Positions 57,846 through 64,000 of a stretch of 64,000 nucleotides of DNA are shown in pieces. The DNA comes from Bradyrhizobium viridifuturi. Its GTDB lineage: Bacteria > Pseudomonadota > Alphaproteobacteria > Rhizobiales > Xanthobacteraceae. The notes under the pieces were generated by a model, which was given only the letters and a program-made list of their open reading frames with translations, did not search any database and was not told the DNA's origin. The position numbers and the translations under genes were made by a program. The stretch lies in assembly GCF_001238275.1 (NCBI RefSeq), contig NZ_LGTB01000001.1:1-64000 (forward strand), given 5' to 3'. The first letter of the stretch is position 1. Every line of letters starts with the position of its first letter.

Positions 57846-58601
57846 ATGATGCCGAGTTTCCATCACGGCGATGTTGAAATTGCCTATATCGACGAAGGCG
57901 CGGGCGAACCGATCGTGCTGGTGCACGGCTTTGCCTCGAGCAAGAACGTCAACTGGATCTATCCGACCTGGGTGTCCGAGCTCGTCAAGGCGGGCCGTCG
58001 CGTCATCGCGCTCGACGATCGCGGCCACGGTGAATCCGCCAAGCTCTACGACGCCGCGCAGTACGAGATCGCGATCATGGCAAGCGACGTGGTCGCGCTG
58101 ATGGATCATCTCGGCATCGCGCGCGCCGACATCATGGGCTATTCGCTGGGCTCGCGGATGACCGCGATCCTGGCGCGGGAAAATTCCGACCGGGTGCGCT
58201 CGGCGATCCTTGGCGGCATCGGCATCGGGCTGATCGAGGGCGGCGGCCCCGGCGAGACCGTCGCGCTGGCACTGGAGGCGCCGTCGCTCGACGATGTCAC
58301 CGATCCGGTCGGCCGCACCTTCCGCGCCTTCGCCGATCAGACCCGCTCCGATCGGCGCGCGCTCGCCGCCTGCCTGCGCGGCTCGCGCCGCCTGATGACG
58401 CACGAGGAGGCCGCCGGCATCGGCGTGCCGGTTCTGATCGCGGTCGGCAGCAAGGACGAGATTGCGGGCTCGGCGTCAGCGCTCGGCCGGATCATTCCGG
58501 GTTCGCGGGTGCTCGACATTCCGAACCGCGACCACATGCGGGCGGTCGGTGACAAGGTCTACAAGACCGGCGTGCTGGATTTCCTCAGCCGACGCGCCTG
58601 A
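57846..58601 (+). CDS. Alpha/beta hydrolase
   Basis: This 251-residue protein is an alpha/beta hydrolase. It shows PIVLVHGFASSKNVNW, DDRGHGESAK, the nucleophile elbow GYSLGSRMT and a late His in PNRDHMRAVGD. No signal peptide is seen. The last part (58504-58573) is identical over 70 bp to a stretch at 59837-59906, beyond the phosphotransferase gene. It is thus one arm of a duplication. The C-terminus VLDFLSRRA differs from that of the second copy, VIDFLSQRK. Confidence 0.9.
   Translation: MMPSFHHGDVEIAYIDEGAGEPIVLVHGFASSKNVNWIYPTWVSELVKAGRRVIALDDRGHGESAKLYDAAQYEIAIMASDVVALMDHLGIARADIMGYSLGSRMTAILARENSDRVRSAILGGIGIGLIEGGGPGETVALALEAPSLDDVTDPVGRTFRAFADQTRSDRRALAACLRGSRRLMTHEEAAGIGVPVLIAVGSKDEIAGSASALGRIIPGSRVLDIPNRDHMRAVGDKVYKTGVLDFLSRRA
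58504..58573 (+). repeat. 70-bp direct repeat, left copy
   Basis: This stretch, inside the 3' end of the alpha/beta hydrolase gene, is identical to 59837-59906. The copies are 1,333 bp apart and flank the phosphotransferase gene. Confidence 0.95.
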
Positions 58602-58747
58602 GCGAGTGACTGCAGCTACGCCGATCCAATTCGCTGCCGTGGACGATCCCGCGGCTGCATGATAGCTTGTTTGCCTGCTTGCCAGGGTATTCTCATGCCG
58701 ATCTTGATCGGGGTTCTCTCCGACTTCTGAGCCGATGACACACCGCT

Positions 58748-58767
58748 GGCCCGTCCCTGGACGGGCC
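58748..58767 (+). terminator. Possible terminator hairpin
   Basis: GGCCCGTCC and GGACGGGCC form a perfect 9-bp inverted repeat with a two-base centre, between the hydrolase and phosphotransferase genes. There is no strong T-run, so it may be weak or only structural. Confidence 0.4.
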
Positions 58768-58801
58768 TTGATGCGTTTGTTCATGGCAAGGAGTAGTCAA
58801 G

Positions 58802-59812
58802 GTGGCTTCACCGACACTTCCAGTTCTCTATTCAACGCCGCTTGCCGAGCCGGTGGCTCAGTTCGTTTCGGCGCATTACGCTCTGCCCGGGCCGCTTGAA
58901 TGCAAGCTACTGGTCCGCGGCTGGAACGACGTCTTCGAAATCCGCGCGAATGGCGACGCCCGGTCCATCCTGCGCATTTCGAAACCCCGCGCGCGCGGGG
59001 AGCCGGATGTGGCCACCGAAACGGCGTTTCTCGCCTATCTGGATCGACGCGACATCCCGGTGGCGACCGCCATTCCGACGCGCGGCGGCGCGCTATTCAC
59101 GTCAGCGCCGTTTCCGGAAGGACAGCGTTGCACTGTCCTGTTTCGCCATGTCGGGGGACGGGCGTCGCAAGCAACGCAATCGGCCGACGATGCCAGGGCA
59201 AACGGGATCACGCTGGCGCGCGTCCACGATGTCGCCGATGGCTTTCCATCAGGCGACAGCGGGCGATACCGGCTGGACCTCGATCATCTCGTGCGCCGTC
59301 CGCTCTCGGCAATCCTGGCGCTCGAGTGTCTGAGCGAGGCTACCCGCGCGGGTCTGACCGATCTGGCGGCGCGCCTGTCGGCGGATTTGGCGCAGCGTGA
59401 CGGGCTGAGCTGGACGCGCTGCCATGGCGACTGCCATGGATACAACGCGAACATCGCAGTTGAAGGGCCACGCGCAGGACAAGCGGTGTTCTTCGATTTC
59501 GATGAGAGTGGCGCCGGATATCTGGCCTACGACCTCGCCGTGTTTCTCTGGAATTGCGTCATCTTCGGACGGAAGCACCATGCCGCATGGCACGCGTTCA
59601 TCGGCGGCTACCGCGCGGCACGCGAATTGCGGCACGTTGATCTCGAAGCGGTCCATCTCTTCGTTCCGATCCGCCATATCTGGCTGCTCGGCGAGTGGGC
59701 CAGTCGTATCCACGAATGGGGCGAGCAGGCCGTGCCGGCCGATTGGATCGCCGGGCAGCTGGATTTCATGCTGCGCTGGGAACGCGAGATGCTGTCGCCG
59801 CGGTTACTTTGA
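58802..59812 (+). CDS. Phosphotransferase (APH family kinase)
   Basis: This 336-residue protein is in the aminoglycoside phosphotransferase/choline kinase fold family, close to the SrkA/homoserine kinase-like branch. The catalytic loop CHGDCHGYN and the metal motif FFDFDESGAGYLAYDLAVFLW are intact. The substrate is unknown; small molecules and proteins are both possible in this family. It starts with GTG at 58802 after AAGGAG. The gene lies between two copies of the hydrolase 3' end, so it was probably brought in, or left, by a recombination event at this site. Confidence 0.85.
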   Translation: MASPTLPVLYSTPLAEPVAQFVSAHYALPGPLECKLLVRGWNDVFEIRANGDARSILRISKPRARGEPDVATETAFLAYLDRRDIPVATAIPTRGGALFTSAPFPEGQRCTVLFRHVGGRASQATQSADDARANGITLARVHDVADGFPSGDSGRYRLDLDHLVRRPLSAILALECLSEATRAGLTDLAARLSADLAQRDGLSWTRCHGDCHGYNANIAVEGPRAGQAVFFDFDESGAGYLAYDLAVFLWNCVIFGRKHHAAWHAFIGGYRAARELRHVDLEAVHLFVPIRHIWLLGEWASRIHEWGEQAVPADWIAGQLDFMLRWEREMLSPRLL

Positions 59813-59814
59813 TC

Positions 59815-59934
59815 CGCTCGATCTCATCCCTGCTGGCGCGGGTGCTCGACATTCCGAACCGCGACCACATGCGGGCGGTCGGTGACAAGGTCTACAAGAC
59901 CGGCGTCATCGACTTCCTGTCGCAGCGCAAATAG
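59815..59934 (+). pseudogene. Remnant 3' end of the alpha/beta hydrolase gene
   Basis: An open frame here encodes RVLDIPNRDHMRAVGDKVYKTG, followed by VIDFLSQRK and a stop at 59932-59934. This matches the last ~32 residues of the hydrolase at 57846-58601. The first 70 bp are identical to that gene, then the copies differ at the codon level while keeping similar residues. The piece has no start or active-site part. It is the displaced end of the same gene or of a close paralog. The convergent membrane-protein gene reads across it on the other strand. Confidence 0.85.
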
Positions 59935-61341
59935 CTCGTCGGCGTCGTTCTCGGCATCGTCTTTGGCGAAGGCGCGCGCCGCCGCGATCAGAACCACGAA
60001 GGTCGCGACCCACACCATGCGCGCGCCGTAGCGGTCGTGCGGCCCCGAGATCACGCCGCAGATGACGGCATTGCCGAGCAGAGCGAGCGTCACCGTTCCG
60101 GCCAGCAGCGTCAGATCGTCGAGCCGTCGCTGCCACAAGCCGCGGCCCAACAGGATCACGACCAGCAGCATCGAGGCCAGCGCGACCGGCACGTGGATGC
60201 GGTTGATTGCGGTGAAGTCGAGATGCCATTTCTGTTGCCGCGCCGCGCGCATCGGTGCGACTTGCGCGGGAATGTAGCGCTCGATGATGCCGTAGGTGTG
60301 CGGAATCCAGCCGCTGGTGCCTTCGCCGGTCGCGACATGCATGAGCTGGTCGGCGGTTGCGGTCAGCGCCGCCTTGGCCTGCCATGCCGGATATTCGGCC
60401 AGCGAGCGCTTCACGATATAGCCCATCTCGTCATTCAGTCCCTGGAAGCGGCCGAGCGTGTTGAACATGCTGTGGCCCCACAGGAAGTCGTCGGCGGTCG
60501 GCGGCAGCTCGTCGCGATAGGGGCAGAGCTTCAGGGTCTCCTTCGCGCAGTTGTCGCGCAGATATTGCGTGACGATGCCATCCTGCAGCATGCGGCCGAA
60601 CGCGACGCCGATGCCGCCGGGCGTCCACGCCAGCTGTCCGGACAGCGCGAAATTTGCCGCCAACAGCATCGCCGCGCCCGCGACGATGGTCAGGCTGCCC
60701 TGCACGAGGCCTGCGATCGGGACGCGCCGGCCGAGCCACGGCCGCAGCATCCAGCCGACGCAGCACAGGCCAAACAGCACCCCGAGCGTTGCGCTGTGGG
60801 TCGCGGCGGAGAACGCGACGAAGGCGAACAGCACCGCCTTCTCCAGCGTCGAAATCCTGTCGCCCTGCAGGATGAGGATGAAGAGCGCGAGCACAGAAAG
60901 GCCGGCGAAGATGTCGGTCAGCAGCATGCTGGCGAGCCAGGGCAGGGCGGTGGTTGCGATCAGCGCGAGGCTGATCGCGATCAGCCGGACCGGCCGGGCG
61001 AGGCCGAACGCGCGCAGGGTCAGTTGCAGGATCCACAGCGTCGCCAGCGTCTGGATGCCGAGGTTGAGCCAGAAGCCGGATGTCTCGCCGGCATGGAGGT
61101 AGATGCCGAACACCGTGGACCGGCTCGGTACCAGATAGCCCTCATACCAGCGCGCCAGATAGCCGCCGGTATCCCACTGGAGCAGCGGATAGCCGTTCCA
61201 GAAGGCAGGCGCGAGCAGGAGGAGGGGAATGGCGATGGTGGCGATCCAGACCGACCGTGCATCGGTCAGGCGGCCGCGTAACGTCCGGGTATTGATGATG
61301 TTTCCCCCTTTTATTGGGGCCGACCATGCCCAAAACCACAC
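59824..61341 (-). CDS. Polytopic membrane protein of unknown function
   Basis: This protein of about 505 residues has some ten hydrophobic helices, with WNGYPLLQWDTGGYLARWYEGYL near the N-terminus, where a conserved acidic loop is seen in GT-C-like membrane enzymes, and a long soluble loop (CAKETLKLCPYRDELPP) in the middle. It may be a GT-C-like glycosyltransferase, but I cannot show that. The start is uncertain: the only usable in-frame codon is the GTG at 61341, which has no good site, while GGGGGA about 25 bp further in is followed only by ATC codons. The last ~30 residues are read from the antisense strand of the hydrolase remnant. Confidence 0.75.
   Translation of the reverse strand: MWFWAWSAPIKGGNIINTRTLRGRLTDARSVWIATIAIPLLLLAPAFWNGYPLLQWDTGGYLARWYEGYLVPSRSTVFGIYLHAGETSGFWLNLGIQTLATLWILQLTLRAFGLARPVRLIAISLALIATTALPWLASMLLTDIFAGLSVLALFILILQGDRISTLEKAVLFAFVAFSAATHSATLGVLFGLCCVGWMLRPWLGRRVPIAGLVQGSLTIVAGAAMLLAANFALSGQLAWTPGGIGVAFGRMLQDGIVTQYLRDNCAKETLKLCPYRDELPPTADDFLWGHSMFNTLGRFQGLNDEMGYIVKRSLAEYPAWQAKAALTATADQLMHVATGEGTSGWIPHTYGIIERYIPAQVAPMRAARQQKWHLDFTAINRIHVPVALASMLLVVILLGRGLWQRRLDDLTLLAGTVTLALLGNAVICGVISGPHDRYGARMVWVATFVVLIAAARAFAKDDAENDADELFALRQEVDDAGLVDLVTDRPHVVAVRNVEHPRQQG
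59837..59906 (+). repeat. 70-bp direct repeat, right copy
   Basis: Identical to 58504-58573. It lies 25 bp after the phosphotransferase stop. Confidence 0.95.
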
Positions 61342-61522
61342 TGCAGACGAAATCCGCCAATAGTTGCAGAAGCACGGCTTGATTTCGGCAAAATCCCGAC
61401 CAACTCCCTTAGACGCCGGTCCGGGGGCGTAGGGGTGGGTTTACCGTACCGAGCCCTCCCGGGACGCGCTGGGTCCACCGTGCTATAACGCACATCAGAA
61501 CAACCGAATTGCGAGAGCAGCT

Positions 61523-62350
61523 ATGGCAGTTCATCAGGTCAATCCGCAGGGGAGCAAGCTCGCGGCGCTCGATCCGATCTGGGATCGGATCCGCGGCGAG
61601 GCGGAGGACATTTTGCGGCGCGAGCCGGAGCTCGCATCCTTCATCTATGCGACCGTGCTGCATCATGAGCGCCTGGAAGATTCGGTGGTCCATCGCATTG
61701 CCGAGCGGCTCGACCACGCCGCGCTGTCGGGCGATCTGATCCGCCAGACCTATGGCGAGGCGCTGCGCGACGAACCCGATATCGGCAACGCGTTCCGCGC
61801 CGATCTCGTCGCCGTCTATGACCGCGATCCCGCCACCTCGCGCTTCATCGATCCCTTGCTCTACTTCAAGGGTTTTCATGCGTTGCAGACCCATCGTCTG
61901 GCGCACTGGCTCTATCAGAAGGGCCGCAAGGACTTTGCCTTCTATCTGCAGAGCCGCTCCTCGGCAGTGTTCCAGACCGACATCAATCCGGCGGCCAGGA
62001 TCGGCCGCGGCATCTTCCTCGATCATGCCACCGGTTTCGTCTGCGGCGAGACCGCCGTCATCGACGACGATGTCTCGATCCTGCATGGCGTCACGCTCGG
62101 CGGCACCGGCAAGGAGAACGAGGATCGCCATCCGAAGATCCGCCACGGCGTGCTGATCGGCGCCGGCGCCAAGATCCTCGGCAACATCGAGATCGGCCAT
62201 TGCGCGCGCATCGCGGCGGGCTCCGTCGTGGTCAAGCCTGTTCCGCACAACGTCACGGTCGCAGGCGTGCCGGCCAAAATCGTCGGCGAGGCCGGCTGTG
62301 CCGAACCTTCGCGCACCATGGACCAGATGCTCAACGCGATCGGTCTTTGA
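61523..62350 (+). CDS. cysE: Serine O-acetyltransferase
   Basis: This 275-residue enzyme acetylates L-serine with acetyl-CoA, the first step of cysteine synthesis. The N-terminal helical domain (DPIWDRIRGEAEDILRREPELASFIY) and the left-handed beta-helix (DINPAARIGRGIFLDHATGFVCGETAVIDDDVSILHGVTLGGTG) are intact, including the catalytic Asp and His in IFLDHATG and the GVTLGGTGKENEDRHP loop. The C-terminus ends near LNAIGL, shorter than in cysteine-inhibited enteric enzymes. It stands alone with a 180-bp leader. Confidence 0.97.
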   Translation: MAVHQVNPQGSKLAALDPIWDRIRGEAEDILRREPELASFIYATVLHHERLEDSVVHRIAERLDHAALSGDLIRQTYGEALRDEPDIGNAFRADLVAVYDRDPATSRFIDPLLYFKGFHALQTHRLAHWLYQKGRKDFAFYLQSRSSAVFQTDINPAARIGRGIFLDHATGFVCGETAVIDDDVSILHGVTLGGTGKENEDRHPKIRHGVLIGAGAKILGNIEIGHCARIAAGSVVVKPVPHNVTVAGVPAKIVGEAGCAEPSRTMDQMLNAIGL

Positions 62351-62488
62351 TTTCATTCGCTTTCTGATCGGCAGCGCATTTTTGCGTGTGCTCAACATCA
62401 CGTCGCCAAAGCCTGAAAAGGCTCTGGCGATCTTTGCCGTCTCGTCCTAAAACCTCCCCGAAAATCATCGACCCGATTGGAGACGGCC

Positions 62489-62701
62489 GTGGACGTTCAG
62501 GAAGTCAGGAAGCTCGACGCGTATCTGAAGCGCGTGTTCAGCAATCCCAAGATCCGCGTGGTGCCGCGGCCCAAGAAGGACGACTCGGCCGAGGTCTATA
62601 TCGGTGAGGAGTTCATCGGCGTGCTGTTCGTCGACGACGAGGACGATGATCGCTCGTTCCAGTTCCAGATGGCCATCCTGGAAGAAGACCTGGCCGAGTA
62701 A
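62489..62701 (+). CDS. DUF3126 family protein
   Basis: This 70-residue protein matches DUF3126, a small alphaproteobacterial family of unknown function. It shows VRKLDAYLKRVFSNPKIRVV and EVYIGEEFIGVLFVDDEDDDRSF, with an acidic C-terminus. The GTG at 62489 has GGAG at 62478-62482 and gives the family start; a TTG at 62477 would add four residues. It lies downstream of cysE with 138 bp between, and may share its transcript. Confidence 0.88.
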   Translation: MDVQEVRKLDAYLKRVFSNPKIRVVPRPKKDDSAEVYIGEEFIGVLFVDDEDDDRSFQFQMAILEEDLAE

Positions 62702-62758
62702 GGCGGAACAGCCTCTGCTTGTTAAGTCGTCACTGCGATGCTCGCAGTGACGAACAGG

Positions 62759-63523
62759 TTACCCCTTCGCGCTGTGCATCTGCGCGGAGAGGCGGATCAT
62801 CGCGGTGGCGATGTCGCGCCATTGCGCGAGCCAGCTGCGTGGGAAGCGGAAAGTCAGATCGGCGCCCTCGATGCGCTGCTCGCTCAGACACATGCCGGGT
62901 GTCGAGGTGTCGCGCGTGCAGCGCGCGACGAGCTGCGGCTCGGCCGCGGTGTACAGGTCCTCGCCGCCATAGGGCGTGCCCTCGCGGAACGCGCGCGCCG
63001 TCAGGCCGTCATCGGTATTCGCACGATCGTCGAGATAGCGCGGATAGATCGTGCGCAGCCGCATGTCCGGCGCGAGTGAATCGTGGTGGGCCGCGATCGA
63101 CACGAAGATCCGGTCGATCGGCTGCACCTTGTCCTCGACCGTGTCGGCGCTGTAGTGCTTCGGCGCGGCGGGCGCCTCCAGCGACGGATAGAGGAAGCTC
63201 AGATCGACGCGCTCCTGCGGCCCGGAATGGCGCTGGATCTTCATGCGCACCGCCATCGTCGGCACGTTGAACAGCGTGCCGCCGACGCTGACCGGCAGCC
63301 GCGACGGATCGCTCACCGGGATGGTCGTATAGGTCGGCCACAACAGGTAGGCGACGAGCGCAATCGCGCCGGCCGCGATGACCGCCGAGGCGATGATCGG
63401 GACGAGATGCGCGCGTGGATTGCGGCGGGTGTCGCGGGCGAGATGCTGGGCGGTCGACAGAAGCGTCATGAACGAGGCAAAGACCGGGTCGGGGGTGGTC
63501 GAATCACCTGCCGAATATGCCAT
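62759..63523 (-). CDS. Hypothetical membrane-anchored protein
   Basis: This 254-residue protein has a single membrane helix (VPIIASAVIAAGAIALVAYLLWP, about residues 41-63) with a short cytoplasmic N-terminus and a soluble C-terminal domain (VSVGGTLFNVPTMAVRMKIQRHSG, then a domain with paired Cys in ARCTRDTSTPGMCLSEQ). I do not recognise a function; similar proteins occur in bradyrhizobia. The ATG at 63523 is chosen over upstream starts because the protein then begins MAYSAGDSTTPDP with normal spacing. It is convergent with the DUF3126 gene. Confidence 0.75.
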   Translation of the reverse strand: MAYSAGDSTTPDPVFASFMTLLSTAQHLARDTRRNPRAHLVPIIASAVIAAGAIALVAYLLWPTYTTIPVSDPSRLPVSVGGTLFNVPTMAVRMKIQRHSGPQERVDLSFLYPSLEAPAAPKHYSADTVEDKVQPIDRIFVSIAAHHDSLAPDMRLRTIYPRYLDDRANTDDGLTARAFREGTPYGGEDLYTAAEPQLVARCTRDTSTPGMCLSEQRIEGADLTFRFPRSWLAQWRDIATAMIRLSAQMHSAKG

Positions 63524-63690
63524 GAGGCGAGCAATTTCCGTACGATTCCAACGGAATCCCTCGGCGAATGGCCATGCGCAAACGCCAAGCCAGGCGGGCC
63601 GGATTAACCTTTCCTTAAGGATGATGTGGCGGCCGGCAGCCAATTCTGCGAAGCAGGGGCCAGTCGCCAGTTGCGTAGTGGAAGTTCCCG

Positions 63691-64000
63691 ATGTCGCCCG
63701 ATACCTTGAATTCCCTGTTCTCGCTCTTCATCGGCTTTGCGTTCGCGGGCGCACTGGCGAGCGGCTATCAGGCGATGGCGGAGCGCCCGGCCGGTTTCGG
63801 CCTGCTGCAGGAGGGCGTGGCGCCGAAGACCTTCGCCGCGGTCCCGTTCCTCGTCTTCGCCGCACCCTTCATCATCATGCGCAACACGCTGCGCGGCGCA
63901 CGCATCGAGCGCCGCCGCTTCGAGTTCGTGATGATGGCGACCGTCATCTCCGGCTTCTGGAGCCTGATGTCGGGCACCTTCTTCATGATGACGCTGCGCG
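63691..64000 (+). CDS. Hypothetical membrane protein (partial, runs off the right edge)
   Basis: An open frame from ATG 63691 stays open to the end of the window (at least 103 residues). It reads MSPDTLNSLFSLFIGFAFAG at the start and has three hydrophobic stretches: SLFIGFAFAGALA, AAVPFLVFAAPFIIM and MMATVISGFWSLMSGTFFMM. Codon use matches real genes here. The leader (63524-63690) between it and the divergent hypothetical gene probably holds both promoters. I cannot name the family. Confidence 0.7.
   Translation, partial: MSPDTLNSLFSLFIGFAFAGALASGYQAMAERPAGFGLLQEGVAPKTFAAVPFLVFAAPFIIMRNTLRGARIERRRFEFVMMATVISGFWSLMSGTFFMMTLR

Overview
The window is high-GC alphaproteobacterial chromosome, most likely Bradyrhizobium or a close relative in the Nitrobacteraceae. 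Three things support this. The genes are typical of that group: usg, groESL with a CIRCE-like operator, DUF899, a Tlde1/DUF2778 protein, DUF3126, and many GSTs, SDRs and M20 peptidases. Several families of palindromic intergenic repeats of the bradyrhizobial kind are present. Start signals are GGAGG-type. I saw no prophage, insertion sequence, plasmid gene or CRISPR array.

Layout. 0.3-5.3 kb: two membrane glycosyltransferases, a DUF899 protein and a periplasmic Tlde1-like protein. 5.5-8.6 kb: an AcoR-like regulator without an AAA+ domain, then an aldehyde dehydrogenase and its DUF779 partner. 8.7-14.3 kb: AMP nucleosidase, a GST/isochorismatase pair divergent from a LysR regulator, and a TetR regulator facing a DUF3313-like lipoprotein across a tandem palindromic operator. 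14.4-17.7 kb: groEL and groES with terminator and CIRCE elements, usg and a cupin. 17.9-20.5 kb: a CNT nucleoside transporter and an MFS exporter. 20.9-29.1 kb: an SDR, the proteasome-like protease Anbu, a lone peptide-binding protein, an AhpD-like protein, a hydrolase, and the transglutaminase / alpha-E / circularly permuted ATP-grasp set. 29.4-36.5 kb: housekeeping and detoxification genes (cinA-type, gpt, a MetE-like methyltransferase, GST, HCCA isomerase, quinone oxidoreductase, lipase, enoyl-CoA hydratase). 36.7-51.1 kb: a large minus-strand peptide and D-amino-acid catabolic block (amidase, M20 hydrolase, MlrC, Dpp-type ABC transporter, M20 peptidase, small ORF, DadA-like oxidase under a tandem glycine riboswitch, second M20 peptidase), with its binding protein divergent at the far end. 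52-64 kb: a phospholipase-D-like protein with a histone-like tail, tRNA-Leu(UAA), a lipoprotein, an FAD monooxygenase, a zinc-finger protein, an alpha/beta hydrolase whose 3' end is duplicated around a phosphotransferase gene, a large membrane protein, cysE, DUF3126 and two hypothetical membrane proteins.

How the genes work together. The 37-51 kb block looks like a pathway that imports small peptides or amides, hydrolyses them, and oxidises the released amino acids. Its oxidase gene is preceded by a glycine-sensing leader. The Anbu / ATP-grasp / alpha-E / transglutaminase genes match a widely conserved but poorly understood predicted peptide synthesis and degradation system.

A warning about the sequence. 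Nine genes each need exactly one extra base to restore a family-typical reading frame, and no gene needs a base removed. This one-sided pattern looks like residual sequencing deletions rather than gene decay. I therefore give the restored gene extents and mark each break.
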